A stretch of DNA of 64,000 nt, from contig NZ_ATYR01000025.1 in assembly GCF_000427785.1 (NCBI RefSeq), positions 32,371 to 96,370 on the forward strand, written 5' to 3'. The stretch comes from Massilia alkalitolerans DSM 17462 (GTDB lineage: Bacteria; Pseudomonadota; Gammaproteobacteria; Burkholderiales; Burkholderiaceae_D). Shown piece by piece: positions 27,462 through 36,727 of the stretch. Under the pieces are notes generated by a model. It ran no database searches. It had not been told where the DNA came from and was given only the letters and a program-made list of their open reading frames with translations. The stretch's first letter is position 1, and each line of letters opens with the position of its first letter. Position numbers and translations under genes: made by a program.

Positions 27462-29141
27462 ATGGACGACACCCCAGTTGTGCTTGGCATTAACCGGACC
27501 CAGGACGCCAGCATCTGCCTCATGCAGGGCTCACACCTTGCCTGGGCCATCCAGAAAGAACGTCTCACGCGCCACAAGCACCACTGGGGCAAGCCCGGCG
27601 ACCTGCGCGACCACTATGCGCCGCGCCTGCCCGGGCTCGAGCGCCCGGTCGACATCGTCGTCGAATGCTTCTCGTCCGATGAAGAAATCGGCAGCCTACC
27701 CGTCTATGACGACGAGCTGGCCGCCACGCTGGCACTGGCGCGCGACAGCCGGCGTGCGCGCATCTCGCACCACCTGGCTCACCTGTACAGCGTGTTCCAC
27801 CCCTCCCCCTTCGACGAGGCCGCAGTGATGGTCATCGACGGCCAGGGCAGCCCGGTCTCCGACTTCACCGAGCATTGGAGCGGCGCCGCCAGCACGCCCG
27901 GCGACTGGCGCGAGGTCTCTTCCTTCTACAGCGCCAGCCGCAAGGAGATCCGCTGCATCGGCAAGCAGGTCTGGGACCGCGACGACGGCCGCCTCGTCGG
28001 CCTCGGCATGTTCTACTTCCTGCTGACCCAGGCGATCTTCCCGGGCGAGGGCAACGAAGGCAAGGTGATGGGCCTGGCCCCCTACGGCGACCCGGCGGCA
28101 CTTGGCCTGCCGCCGCTCGACGTCGAAGGCATGGCGGTCGGCATCCCGTCCGCCTGGCGCTCGCTGCTGCGCGAGCGCAGCCGCTTCCGCTTCGGCAGCG
28201 CGGAAGCGCGCTTCACCGACTGCGCCAACCTGGCCGCCGCCGGACAGCGCGCCTTCGAGGACGCCTTGCTGGCGCTGGCGCACTGGCTGTACCGCCAGAC
28301 CGGGGCCGAGCACCTGTGCTTCGCCGGCGGCACGGCCCTGAACTGCTCCGCCAACGAGCGCCTGCTGCGCGAGACCCCGTTCCGCCGCGTGTTCCTGCCG
28401 CCGGCGCCGAGCGACGCCGGCACCGCCCTCGGCTGCGCCATCTACGGTCTCACCGAGCTGGCCGGCCGGCCCTGCGACTTCCGCTGGAGCGCCGATTACC
28501 TCGGCCCGCCACCCCAGCTGTCCGACATCGAAGCGGCGCTCGACGGCGCCACCGACCTCGTGGTCGAACGGCCGCGCGGCCGCGACGCCCTGTGCGCGCG
28601 CATGCTCGACCTGCTGTGCACCGGGCGCGTGATCGGCCTGTACCAGGGCCGCAGCGAGTTCGGTCCGCGCGCGCTCGGACACCGCAGCATCCTGGCCGAC
28701 CCGCGCCGCGACCGCATCCGCGACTGGATCAATGCGCGGGTCAAGCAGCGCGAATGGTTCCGCCCACTCGCCCCGGTGGTGCCGGAAGAGCGCGCCGCCG
28801 TCTACTTCGACGTGGCCGGCCCGTCTCCCTTCATGCAGTTCGCCGCGCCGGTGCGGCCCGAAGTCGCGCCGATGCTGCCGGCCATTACCCACGTGGACGG
28901 CACCGCGCGCCTGCAGACCGTCGGCCCCGCGGACGACCCGCTGCTGCGCGCCCTGCTGGCCGGCTTCGAGGTGCGTACCGGGGTGCCGGTGCTGCTCAAC
29001 ACCTCCTTCAATGGCAAGGACGAGCCCATCGTCGAGACGCCCTTCGAGGCCGTCGCCGCGTTCCGGCAGATGCCCCTGCACGCACTGGCGATCCCGCCCT
29101 TCCTGGTGACCAAGCGCAGCGAGCCGGAGCTGCCGGTATGA
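27462..29141 (+). CDS. Carbamoyltransferase, NodU/CmcH family
   Basis: The 559-residue enzyme combines an N-terminal ASKHA/Kae1-like domain (VLGINRTQDASICLMQ; HHLAHLYSVFHPSPF; FAGGTALNCSANERLL; PSDAGTALGCAIYG) with the C-terminal carbamoyl-transfer domain (EFGPRALGHRSILADPR near 399; NTSFNGKDEPIVETP). Such enzymes use carbamoyl phosphate and ATP to carbamoylate sugars or antibiotics, as in nodulation factors. It overlaps the next gene by ATGA and is followed by glycosyltransferase genes, so the target is probably a glycan. Confidence 0.93.
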   Translation: MDDTPVVLGINRTQDASICLMQGSHLAWAIQKERLTRHKHHWGKPGDLRDHYAPRLPGLERPVDIVVECFSSDEEIGSLPVYDDELAATLALARDSRRARISHHLAHLYSVFHPSPFDEAAVMVIDGQGSPVSDFTEHWSGAASTPGDWREVSSFYSASRKEIRCIGKQVWDRDDGRLVGLGMFYFLLTQAIFPGEGNEGKVMGLAPYGDPAALGLPPLDVEGMAVGIPSAWRSLLRERSRFRFGSAEARFTDCANLAAAGQRAFEDALLALAHWLYRQTGAEHLCFAGGTALNCSANERLLRETPFRRVFLPPAPSDAGTALGCAIYGLTELAGRPCDFRWSADYLGPPPQLSDIEAALDGATDLVVERPRGRDALCARMLDLLCTGRVIGLYQGRSEFGPRALGHRSILADPRRDRIRDWINARVKQREWFRPLAPVVPEERAAVYFDVAGPSPFMQFAAPVRPEVAPMLPAITHVDGTARLQTVGPADDPLLRALLAGFEVRTGVPVLLNTSFNGKDEPIVETPFEAVAAFRQMPLHALAIPPFLVTKRSEPELPV

Positions 29142-30484
29142 TCCGTGCCTACCCCGGGCGCCCGAGCGTGCGGGCGGGCGAGACGCTCACCCTGCACGTC
29201 TCGGGCGACGCGCCGCGCTTTCGCATCGCCATCTACCGCTGGGAAGACGGACTGGTGCCCGTGCGGCTGGGCAGTTGGCTGCGCGCCGAGCACCTGCCCG
29301 ACGGCCGCGCCGACGAAGACTGGCAGTGGCCGCCCTACCAGGTCGAGACCGGAGACGACTGGCCCTCGGGCGTCTACCTCGCCCATCTCGAGCTGCCGCA
29401 GGGCCGGCCCCTGCGGCTGTCCGCCGATTCCGCCGCCGCCCTGTTCGTCGTACGCGCCAGGGCGAGCAAGACCATCCTGTACAAGCTGCCCGTCGCCACC
29501 TGGCACGCCTACAACTGCTCCGGCGGCGGCTGCTTCTACACCAATCCGCCGCGCTCGGCGCACCCGCCCGGCGCCCGCGTCTCGCTGCGCCGGCCCGGCG
29601 GCGGCATCGGCGGCCTGACCTGGGGCGCGCAAGACTACTACGACCCGCGCTCCCCGCGCCAGACCTTCGCGCACTGGGATGCGCGCTTCATCCGCTGGAT
29701 GGCGCGCTGCGGCTATGCGGCCGACTTCTGCACCGACCTCGACATCCATGCGCAGCCCAGGCTGCTGCAGGACTACCGCCTCTTGGTCAGCGTGGGCCAC
29801 GACGAATACTGGAGCGAAGACACGCGCGACGCGGTCGAAGACTTCGTCGCCGGCGGCGGCAATCTGGCCCTGTTCGGCGCCAACCTGTGCTGGTGGCGTC
29901 CTACGCGGCCCGATCCACCTGGTCGACGAGGGCACGGCCATGGTGTGCCACCAGGGCGGCAAGCACGGCGCCTGGGACCACTGGTGGCCCGCCACCGGCG
30001 CCCAGCGCCCGGAAGACTCCCTGAGCGGCGCCAGCTACCGCCATGGCGGCGGCTGGTGGGACGGCCCGCGCGACACGCCCGGTTTCATCGTCCAGCAGCC
30101 CGGACACTGGATCTTCGCGGGCACCGGCCTGGCGCGCGGCGAGTCGCTCGGCGCCGATACCTGGCCGCCGCTGCCGGGATACGAGTGCGACGGCATACCG
30201 GTCGACCACATCGGGCCGGACGGCCAGGCCATCCTGTCGGCCTGGCGCGACGAAGCGGGGACGCCGGACGGCTGCCAGTTGCTGGCCGCCTGCCCGCTCG
30301 ACCGGCGCTGGTAGGCCATGGCGCCGGCGAGGGCATCCACGTCGCGGCGATGGGCATGTTCCGGCATGGCGGCACCGTGTTTTCCGCCGGGACCACCGAC
30401 TGGGCGCAGGTGCTGGGCGAGGCACGCGACCGCAGGGTCGAACGGATTACCCGCAACGTCCTCGACCGGCTATGCCACGCCTGA
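29138..30484 (+). pseudogene. N,N-dimethylformamidase beta-subunit-like protein, frame broken twice
   Basis: The protein similarity runs through MIRAYPGRPSVRAGETL, LYKLPVATWHAYNCSGGG and VSVGHDEYWSEDTRDAVED, all typical of the N,N-dimethylformamidase beta-subunit-like family, an immunoglobulin-like plus amidotransferase-like fold of largely unknown function. Frame 1 is good to about 29897 (LFGANLCWW). The similarity then continues in the +1 frame (GPIHLVDEGTAMVCHQGG...LAACPLDRRW) up to a stop at 30314, and then returns to frame 1 (GAGEGIHVAAMGMFRHG) to the stop at 30484. A one-base insertion plus a one-base deletion would explain this. Either sequencing error or a decayed gene. It is translationally coupled to the carbamoyltransferase (ATGA). 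Confidence 0.8.
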
Positions 30485-30589
30485 CGCGCTGCTGACCTTA
30501 CAAGACCTGCTTGTGACTGCTGGAGACCGGTCCGCCGCTGTAGTGCCTGGCTGTGGAATTTACGCAAGGCTGGATTATTTGGAGAACAC

Positions 30590-31642
30590 ATGAATCGGCG
30601 TTCGTTCCTGCACCGTCACGCTATCCGCAGCGTCATCGTGTTTCGCGCCCTGCAGCTGGGGGACATGCTCTGTTCGGTACCGGCCCTGCGTGCACTGCGC
30701 ACCGCCTTGCCGGACGCGCGGATCGTGCTCACGGGCCTGCCCTGGGCGGCGCAGTTCGCCCGGCGCTTCGACGCCTACATCGACGATTTCATCCCCTTCC
30801 CGGGCCATCCGCTGCTGCCCGAGCAGGCGGTGCGCCACGAGGAACTCACGGCCTACTATGCGTCCATCTGCGAGCAGGGTTTCGACCTCGCCCTGCAGCT
30901 GCACGGCAGCGGCGACGTGACCAACCATATCGTCGCCGGTTTCGGCGCCCGCGCCATGGCCGGTTTCAGCCGCGGTGAAGCAAGCCAGACCGAGCGCACC
31001 CTGCTCGTGCCCTGGCCCGACGCGGGCGCCGAACAGGAACGTCTGCTGATCCTGCCCGGGCGGCTGGGCGCGCCGGACGCCGGCGCCCAGCTCGAATTTC
31101 CTCTGCGGCGCGAAGACATCGACGAACTCGACACCAGCAAGGTCGCCCCTGACCTCGAGCCCGGCAACTACATCTGCATCCATCCCGGCGCACGCAAGCG
31201 CGACAAATGCTGGCCTCCGGAACGCTTTGCGGAAGTGGCGGACCAGATCAGGCTGGAATTCGGCCTGGACACCGTCCTCACCGGTTCAGCCGACGAAGCC
31301 CCGCTCGCCCGCGCGGTCGCGGAGCACATGTGTTCGCCCGCGATCGAGGCCGCGGCGCCAATCTCGATCGGCGCCATGGCGGCCCTGATGAGCCGCTCGC
31401 GGCTGCTGATCTGCAACGACACCGGGGTATCGCACATCGCGGCCGGCCTCGGGCTGAACAGCGTGGTGGTGTTCAGCAAGGCGGACATTGCCCGCTGGGC
31501 CCCGCTCGACCGCCTGCGCCACCGCTGCATCTGGGATCCGGCCGCCGAGCGCGCCGCGGTGGTGCTCGAGCATGCTCGTGCCCTGCTTTCCGGGACGGAG
31601 CCGAGCGGACAACGCGCGACGGGCATGTGGCCGTATTGGTGA
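30590..31642 (+). CDS. Glycosyltransferase family 9 (heptosyltransferase-like)
   Basis: The 350-residue protein has the two Rossmann halves of GT-B GT9 enzymes: VIVFRALQLGDMLCSVPALRAL at the start, HPGARKRDKCWPPERFAEV in the middle and CNDTGVSHIAAGLGL near 270-290. GT9 enzymes transfer ADP-heptose-type or other sugars to LPS cores and other glycans. It follows the carbamoyltransferase and DMFase-like genes on the same strand and faces a second GT9 gene on the other strand. Acceptor unknown. Confidence 0.88.
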   Translation: MNRRSFLHRHAIRSVIVFRALQLGDMLCSVPALRALRTALPDARIVLTGLPWAAQFARRFDAYIDDFIPFPGHPLLPEQAVRHEELTAYYASICEQGFDLALQLHGSGDVTNHIVAGFGARAMAGFSRGEASQTERTLLVPWPDAGAEQERLLILPGRLGAPDAGAQLEFPLRREDIDELDTSKVAPDLEPGNYICIHPGARKRDKCWPPERFAEVADQIRLEFGLDTVLTGSADEAPLARAVAEHMCSPAIEAAAPISIGAMAALMSRSRLLICNDTGVSHIAAGLGLNSVVVFSKADIARWAPLDRLRHRCIWDPAAERAAVVLEHARALLSGTEPSGQRATGMWPYW

Positions 31643-31683
31643 AGGCACCGGCCCTGTTCACCGGATCAGGATGCCGCATGGCT

Positions 31684-32841
31684 TCACGCACTCGATGCGA
31701 CGGCAGGCTGGCTTTGCAACTGCGCGAACGCCAGCCCCAGCACGTCGTCGACCGAAATATCGTGCAAAAAGCTCTCCTGGTGCGGACAGCGCGGTGCGCG
31801 GTTGTCCGCGCCGCACACGCTGCAGCGCACCTGGGCCGAGACGGCAGCGCGCAGCAGGCCCGGCCGCAAGGGTGCGCCGTCGACCAGGTTCGTATGCCAG
31901 AACAGGCCGACGGCCGGGGTGCCGATGGCCAGCGCCAGGTGCAGCGGCCCCGTGTCGTTCGATACCACCAGCGCGGCACGCTCGAGCACGCCGCACAGGC
32001 CGCCCAACCCGAGCTTTCCGGCAAGGTCGAGGGCCGGCTGGCGCATGCCGCCGACGATCCGCCGTACCAGGCCAGCCTCCTGCGCGGTGCCGTTGACGGC
32101 GACCAGCACACCGGCCTTGGCCAGCGCGTCGCCGACGGCGATAAAGCGCTCCGCGGGCCAGCAGCGGCGCGGATCGGAGGATCCCGGCTGCAGCAGCACC
32201 AGTGGACGGTCACAACCCGGCGGCGGCACCGGTATCGTGGTCCCGTACTCGGCCAGCCGGCCATGCGCCGCGTCCCGGCCGTCGGGGGGAAAGAGCTCCG
32301 CCGCAGCTTCGCGGTCCGCCGGCGTGACCGCCAGTTCGCGCTGCATCCACGGCAGCGTCGCGCCGGCCAGCGCGGCGATCTCCAGCAAGGCCAGCCGCCG
32401 GTTGGCCGGCTCGACGTGGACAGCCCAGCGGTCGAGCGGTGGGGCGCCGTCCGCGCGCGCCCCGACAGCCAGCCTGGCCTCCATGCGCATGACGAAGGGA
32501 TTCGAGTAGCGCCCGCCGCCGTACATCTGCACCACGATATCGAAGCCTTCCCCTCGCATGCGTTCGACGAAGCACGCGACAGCTTGCTCGTCGACCGGCT
32601 CGTCCACGGGCGCCCCGACGCCGGGAATGGGCGGCAAGACCACGACCCGGTCGACCGGCCCCGGCCGCCCTTCCAGGAAATCCGCGTGCCAGGCCTTGCC
32701 GAGGAATACCAGTTCGGCGTCCGGATAGGCATGCTTCAGCGCGTGCAGGGCCCGCAGGGCGAAGACGAAGTCGCCCACCGCGTTCGGCCGCAGGACGGCG
32801 ATCTTCGCCACCCCGTCGAGCCGGGCCGGTTCGTCGCTCAT
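31684..32841 (-). CDS. Glycosyltransferase family 9, second copy
   Basis: The 385-residue protein has the same family signature as its convergent neighbour: KIAVLRPNAVGDFVFALRAL, LLQPGSSDPRRCWPAERFIAV and VVSNDTGPLHLALAIGTPAVG. A Cys-x2-Cys and following cysteine near the end (VRCSVCGADNRAPRCPH) is an unusual, possibly metal-binding, addition seen in part of the family. ATG overlaps the GT2 stop by four bases, so it is in the DUF4254-GT2-GT9 operon. Confidence 0.88.
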   Translation of the reverse strand: MSDEPARLDGVAKIAVLRPNAVGDFVFALRALHALKHAYPDAELVFLGKAWHADFLEGRPGPVDRVVVLPPIPGVGAPVDEPVDEQAVACFVERMRGEGFDIVVQMYGGGRYSNPFVMRMEARLAVGARADGAPPLDRWAVHVEPANRRLALLEIAALAGATLPWMQRELAVTPADREAAAELFPPDGRDAAHGRLAEYGTTIPVPPPGCDRPLVLLQPGSSDPRRCWPAERFIAVGDALAKAGVLVAVNGTAQEAGLVRRIVGGMRQPALDLAGKLGLGGLCGVLERAALVVSNDTGPLHLALAIGTPAVGLFWHTNLVDGAPLRPGLLRAAVSAQVRCSVCGADNRAPRCPHQESFLHDISVDDVLGLAFAQLQSQPAVASSA

Positions 32842-33701
32842 GGCCGCTCCTGGGCCGGCGCCAGGGAAGCCGACGATGCCGCGCGATCGCCGTGCGGCAG
32901 CAGCGCCCAGGGCGCATCGACCCTGCGCTCTTTCAGCGTGGTAGGCAGCTCCATGTGATAGGCGCCGGAGGGCAGCATGCCGCAGCCGCCGAAGCGCTCC
33001 ATGACGCGCAGCTGGGCGAGCACGTCCTCACCACAATGGCCGGGAGGCAGTGCCGGCCAGAAATCGAAGCCGCCGGCGGCGCGCAGCTTGGCGCTATCGA
33101 ACATCACGCAGCCACCCACCCAGGCCACGCGGTAGGCACGCTCCTGGTCTGGCGGGATACCGAGACGGCGCTGCAGGTGGAACAGGTTGGCTGCGCTGTG
33201 CAGGTGATGGCGTGCCCATGCACTACTGCCCGGCATTACGGTTTCCGGCTCGACGCGGTCTTCCCAGAACGTAAGCTGCTCCTGCGCGGGGCGTTCCTGG
33301 CCCAGGTAGCTCAGGCCATGCACCGCGCTGCCGGCAAACCCGCATCCCTGCCGCACCAGCAAGCCGTGCAGGCGCCTGACCAGGCCCGGCTCGAGGATGA
33401 CGTCGTCGTCGACGAACAGGCAATACGGCGCCTGGACCTGCGCCAGCAGGAAGGCGCGCTGCTCCGCCATGCCGCGCCGCGGCAGGTGGTGCCAGGTCTC
33501 GAGCTGGTGTCCGCGCGCGCGCAGGTAGCGCAGCACGGCGACCACCTCGGCCTGTCCGAGGGCCGTGCTGCCCTCGGTCTGGTCGGACACGACGATGCGC
33601 AGCGCGGGATAATCCTGTGCACCGATCGCTGTCAGCGTGACCGCCAGCGCCGCCGGCCGGCCGCAGGTGGGCACCAGGACGTCGATGCGCGGCAGCGCCA
33701 T
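32838..33701 (-). CDS. Glycosyltransferase family 2
   Basis: The 287-residue GT-A protein shows VLVPTCGRPAALAVTLTAI, a nucleotide-binding start, and the metal-binding LFVDDDVILEPG (DDD at 98-100), then GGCVMFDSAKLRAAGGFD. It would add a sugar from a nucleotide donor. It begins directly after the stop of the DUF4254 gene and overlaps GT9. Confidence 0.88.
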   Translation of the reverse strand: MALPRIDVLVPTCGRPAALAVTLTAIGAQDYPALRIVVSDQTEGSTALGQAEVVAVLRYLRARGHQLETWHHLPRRGMAEQRAFLLAQVQAPYCLFVDDDVILEPGLVRRLHGLLVRQGCGFAGSAVHGLSYLGQERPAQEQLTFWEDRVEPETVMPGSSAWARHHLHSAANLFHLQRRLGIPPDQERAYRVAWVGGCVMFDSAKLRAAGGFDFWPALPPGHCGEDVLAQLRVMERFGGCGMLPSGAYHMELPTTLKERRVDAPWALLPHGDRAASSASLAPAQERP

Positions 33702-34337
33702 TCAGCCGCCTGCCTGCGCCGCGCCGCCGGCCGCCTGCCCGTACAGGTAGGGGTTGAGCGCGGGATCGTTGTACATCTTGAACTGGCGGTAGACCTTGAA
33801 ATAGGCCTGGCCGCTGCGCGCCTCGCGCAGCAGCTGGTCGAGGCAGGCGGCAAGGTCGTGGCGTTGGGTAGTCAGGCGCTGCAGCCGGGCGCTGCACGCC
33901 TGCACGTGCGCCTGCCCCGCATCGCTGCGTTCGGTCTGCAGCCGCATGTGGTGGATCTTGAGCGACAGGATCGACAGCCGGTCGATCATCGCGCCGGGCG
34001 TCTCGCTCGACAGGCGCGCCCCCGGGACAGGCTCGACGCAATGGGCAGCTGCGAGGCCGGCCAGCAGCGCTTCGTCGATGGCTTCGACCGCATCGTTGCG
34101 CTGCTGGTTGTAGCGGTCGATCAGGCGTTTGCTGGTGGCGATCTCGGCGGCGGGAACGTCGACCCGGCGTGCGCGGTCTTCTTCCTGCCACAGCAGGCAG
34201 TTGTGGCGGTGGTTGGCGTCGATGGCCTGCCAGGCCCCCGGGAGTGCGGCCGCGCGGTGCAGGCTCGGCCAGTCGGACTGGGCAAGCTCGCCGTCGTGGA
34301 ACTGCGTTACCGCGGCTGCATCGACTGTGCTCGTCAT
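33702..34337 (-). CDS. DUF4254 protein
   Basis: The 211-residue, largely helical protein has the DUF4254 features IDANHRHNCLLWQEEDRARR, TPGAMIDRLSILSLKIHHM and FKVYRQFKMYNDPALNPYLYG. Members are often coded beside glycosyltransferases, as here, but their role is unknown. GGAGAT before the ATG at 34337 favours this start over a longer one. It is the first gene of the minus-strand operon DUF4254-GT2-GT9. Confidence 0.85.
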   Translation of the reverse strand: MTSTVDAAAVTQFHDGELAQSDWPSLHRAAALPGAWQAIDANHRHNCLLWQEEDRARRVDVPAAEIATSKRLIDRYNQQRNDAVEAIDEALLAGLAAAHCVEPVPGARLSSETPGAMIDRLSILSLKIHHMRLQTERSDAGQAHVQACSARLQRLTTQRHDLAACLDQLLREARSGQAYFKVYRQFKMYNDPALNPYLYGQAAGGAAQAGG

Positions 34338-34428
34338 GGCATCTCCGTGATCAAGGGGCTTGTCCATTGGAGACGACGCGGCGGGCGAAGTTCGGCCAGT
34401 GCCGGGACAGGCTTGGGATAGCGCAAAC

Positions 34429-34465
34429 AAAAAAAAACGCAGACGGCGCATGGCGCGGTCTGCGT
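34429..34465 (-). terminator. Rho-independent terminator of the MFS gene
   Basis: On the minus strand an 8-bp stem (34458-34465 with 34437-34444) and GC-rich loop are followed by about nine T residues (A-run at 34429-34437 on the plus strand). It lies 58 bases after the MFS stop. Confidence 0.85.
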
Positions 34466-34522
34466 TGGAAGCCGGCTTGCGCCGTGCGAGGATCGGGTGC
34501 CGGAAGGGAGCCGGCGGGAGAC

Positions 34523-35680
34523 TTACTTCAGCAGCTTGGTACGGCTTGCAACGAAGGCGATGACCAGGGAGAGCCCGCCGAGGTAGGCGATGGCTGCCTG
34601 CATGCCGACGAAGTGGGCGACCGCGCCGATCACCGGCGGGCCCATCAGGCTGCCGCCGTAGGCCATGCTGGCGACGGCGGCCAGGGCCATCGGGCCTTGC
34701 GCGCCGGCTGCGCTGAACACGAAGGGGAACAGCAGCGACAGGCCGAGGCCGGCAACCGCGAAACCGGCCAGGGCGACGTAGGCGTTCGGGGCCATCACGG
34801 CGAAGAACAGGCCGCACGCCGCCACCAGCGAACCGATGGTGACCAGGCGCTGGGCGCCAAAGCGCACTTTCATCTTGTCGCCGACCATGCGCGACAGCAG
34901 CATCATGACCGAGAACGCGGACAGGGCCAGCGGCGCCAGGCCGTCCGAGGCACCGAAGTGCTCTTTCAGGAACACGCCGCTCCAGTCGGCGATGCTGCCT
35001 TCCGACATCGAGCCCAGGAAGCCCAGCAGACCCAGCAGTGCCAGCGGACCGCGCGGCAGCGAGAACGACTTCTTTTCCACCTGCTCGGCGGAATCGTCGG
35101 CGTCCATCATGCTGAACGCGCCCCACAGGACCAGGGCCAGCGGACCGGCCAGCATCAGGAAGTGGGTGCCCGGGGCGATCTTCATGCTGGCCATCAGGCT
35201 GCCCAGGGTGGCGCCCACCAGGCCGCCGGCGCAGGCAAGGCCATGCAACATCGACATCTCGGCCTTGCCGGTCGTCTTCTCACGCTTGCTCGCGGCCGCG
35301 TTGATGGCGACGTTGAAGGTGCTGGCGGTGATGCCCAGCATCAGGACCGCCAGCATCAGGCGCGATACGGTCGGCGCCATGCCGATCGACACCAGCACGC
35401 AGAGGAGCGCCATGCCCGAGACCAGCGCCGACTTGCGGGCGCCGAAGCGGCCCATCAGGAAGGACGAGATCGGGTAGGACACGACGGCGCCCAGGCCGCC
35501 GCAGAGCAGGACCATCGACAGCTCCGAGTGGGATACCTGGACGCGCTCGGCCAGGGCCGGGATGCGGCCGGCCCACGAGCCCATGATCAGGCCGAACAGG
35601 GCAAACAGGACAGGGAGTGCGTATTGCTGGGTTTGCGCGAGACTGAAAGAAGAACGCGAAGTAGAAACAGTGGTGTGCAT
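34523..35680 (-). CDS. MFS transporter (YbjJ-like)
   Basis: The 385-residue inner-membrane protein has about twelve hydrophobic helices and the MFS loop motif LMGRFGARKSALVSG between helices 2 and 3. Sequence such as MGSWAGRIPALAERVQVSHSEL at the first loop and GSMSEGSIADWSGVFL in helix 7 is characteristic of the YbjJ-like group, of unknown substrate. It is a single gene with its own terminator, and a 577-base AT-rich gap precedes it. Confidence 0.85.
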   Translation of the reverse strand: MHTTVSTSRSSFSLAQTQQYALPVLFALFGLIMGSWAGRIPALAERVQVSHSELSMVLLCGGLGAVVSYPISSFLMGRFGARKSALVSGMALLCVLVSIGMAPTVSRLMLAVLMLGITASTFNVAINAAASKREKTTGKAEMSMLHGLACAGGLVGATLGSLMASMKIAPGTHFLMLAGPLALVLWGAFSMMDADDSAEQVEKKSFSLPRGPLALLGLLGFLGSMSEGSIADWSGVFLKEHFGASDGLAPLALSAFSVMMLLSRMVGDKMKVRFGAQRLVTIGSLVAACGLFFAVMAPNAYVALAGFAVAGLGLSLLFPFVFSAAGAQGPMALAAVASMAYGGSLMGPPVIGAVAHFVGMQAAIAYLGGLSLVIAFVASRTKLLK

Positions 35681-36257
35681 CGGCTTACGTGAATTGTTAA
35701 ATTTTTTCGGGAGTTTTCAGATTTGCCAGCCCATCCTGATCGATTGAAATATTTAAGTCAGGAAGCTGATGGGAGGCAATTCTATACGCTCGGAAATTTT
35801 TTTGTTTGCCGTGCGGAAAAAATTTTTATGCCGTTGTTTTGTGCCGACGCAAAGATGACAACACCATTAGCGAACCTATACAAAATCCTGCAAAAGTAAG
35901 CATGAAATAGCGAAACAAGGCCTAAATGTAAGCAAATGCTTCAGTCTGCTTGCTCTCGTACTGGCCGCGCCACTCGCTCTACATTGATTAAACAAGCCGG
36001 CAAGGATTACATTTGGCGCAAATGGAATAAGCGATTAAGCAATTCCTCCTCTATCAAACCTGCGCCGCCTTTACCGATTATTTCGCTTGCCTATTTCCGA
36101 TATTCAGAAAATGAATTGTGAAATTGAAGAGCTCGCTTATTAAATGTGAGTTATATCCAGCAATAAGTAAAAGCGCTGTCAAAAAAATAAAAAGCCAGCC
36201 TGGCCCGGCCTGATCGGCCCGGCAAGGCTGGCTTCCCCGTCCGGAAAACGGAACGCG
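35681..36257. other. AT-rich intergenic region between MFS and ohr
   Basis: These 577 bases are markedly richer in A and T than the rest of the window. The right end holds the ohr terminator. The part next to the MFS gene should carry its promoter, but I cannot point to clear -35 and -10 boxes. Near 35939-35990 one frame encodes a hydrophobic, signal-peptide-like stretch (CFSLLALVLAAPLALH) without a start codon and followed by a stop. No intact gene is seen. Confidence 0.5.
36184..36232 (-). terminator. Rho-independent terminator of ohr
   Basis: A long imperfect stem (36194-36210 with 36216-36232, five-base loop) is followed on the minus strand by a T-run, seen as the A-rich 36180-36193 on the plus strand. 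It starts 26 bases after the ohr stop. Confidence 0.85.
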
Positions 36258-36683
36258 TCAGACCAGCTGCAGGTTCACGTCGATATTGCCGCGCGTCGCG
36301 TTCGAGTACGGGCAGACGATGTGAGCGCGCTCGACCAGGGTGCGCGCCTCTTCCTCGGGCACGCCCGGCAGGCTGATCTGCAGCGTGACCTCGATGCCGA
36401 AGCCGGTCGGGATCGGACCGATGCCGACGCTGCCCTGCACCGACACGTCCGGCGAGATCTTCAGCTTGTCGCGGGCCGCCACGAATTTCATCGCACCCAG
36501 GAAGCAGGCCGAGTAGCCGGCAGCGAACAGCTGTTCCGGATTGGTCCCGCCGCCGCCCGCGCCGCCCAGCTCCTTCGGGGTCGACAGCTTGAGGTCGAGT
36601 GCCTTGTCGGACGAGACGGCGCGGCCGTCACGGCCGCCGGTGGCAGTGGCGCTCGCACGGTAGAGGACTTTTTCGATTGCCAT
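36258..36683 (-). CDS. ohr: Organic hydroperoxide resistance protein
   Basis: Ohr is a thiol peroxidase that reduces organic hydroperoxides. The 141-residue protein carries the two redox cysteines in YSACFLGAM (Cys60) and IVCPYSNAT (Cys124) and the OsmC/Ohr strand TGGRDGRAVSSDKALDLKL. Start MAIEKVLYRA is usual for the family; a frame open further upstream is not coding. The promoter region holds two inverted ATTAAATAG-type half sites that may bind OhrR, but no ohrR gene is seen. Confidence 0.95.
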   Translation of the reverse strand: MAIEKVLYRASATATGGRDGRAVSSDKALDLKLSTPKELGGAGGGGTNPEQLFAAGYSACFLGAMKFVAARDKLKISPDVSVQGSVGIGPIPTGFGIEVTLQISLPGVPEEEARTLVERAHIVCPYSNATRGNIDVNLQLV

Positions 36684-36727
36684 GATGATGCTCCTTTGCT
36701 GTTGTGGGCAGGGCCCGGTTGTTTTAT

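Noticed and set aside
35936..36121. 61-residue open frame in the AT-rich gap
   Set aside because: No ribosome site and no coding pattern; another frame in the same place looks as protein-like, so neither is convincing.
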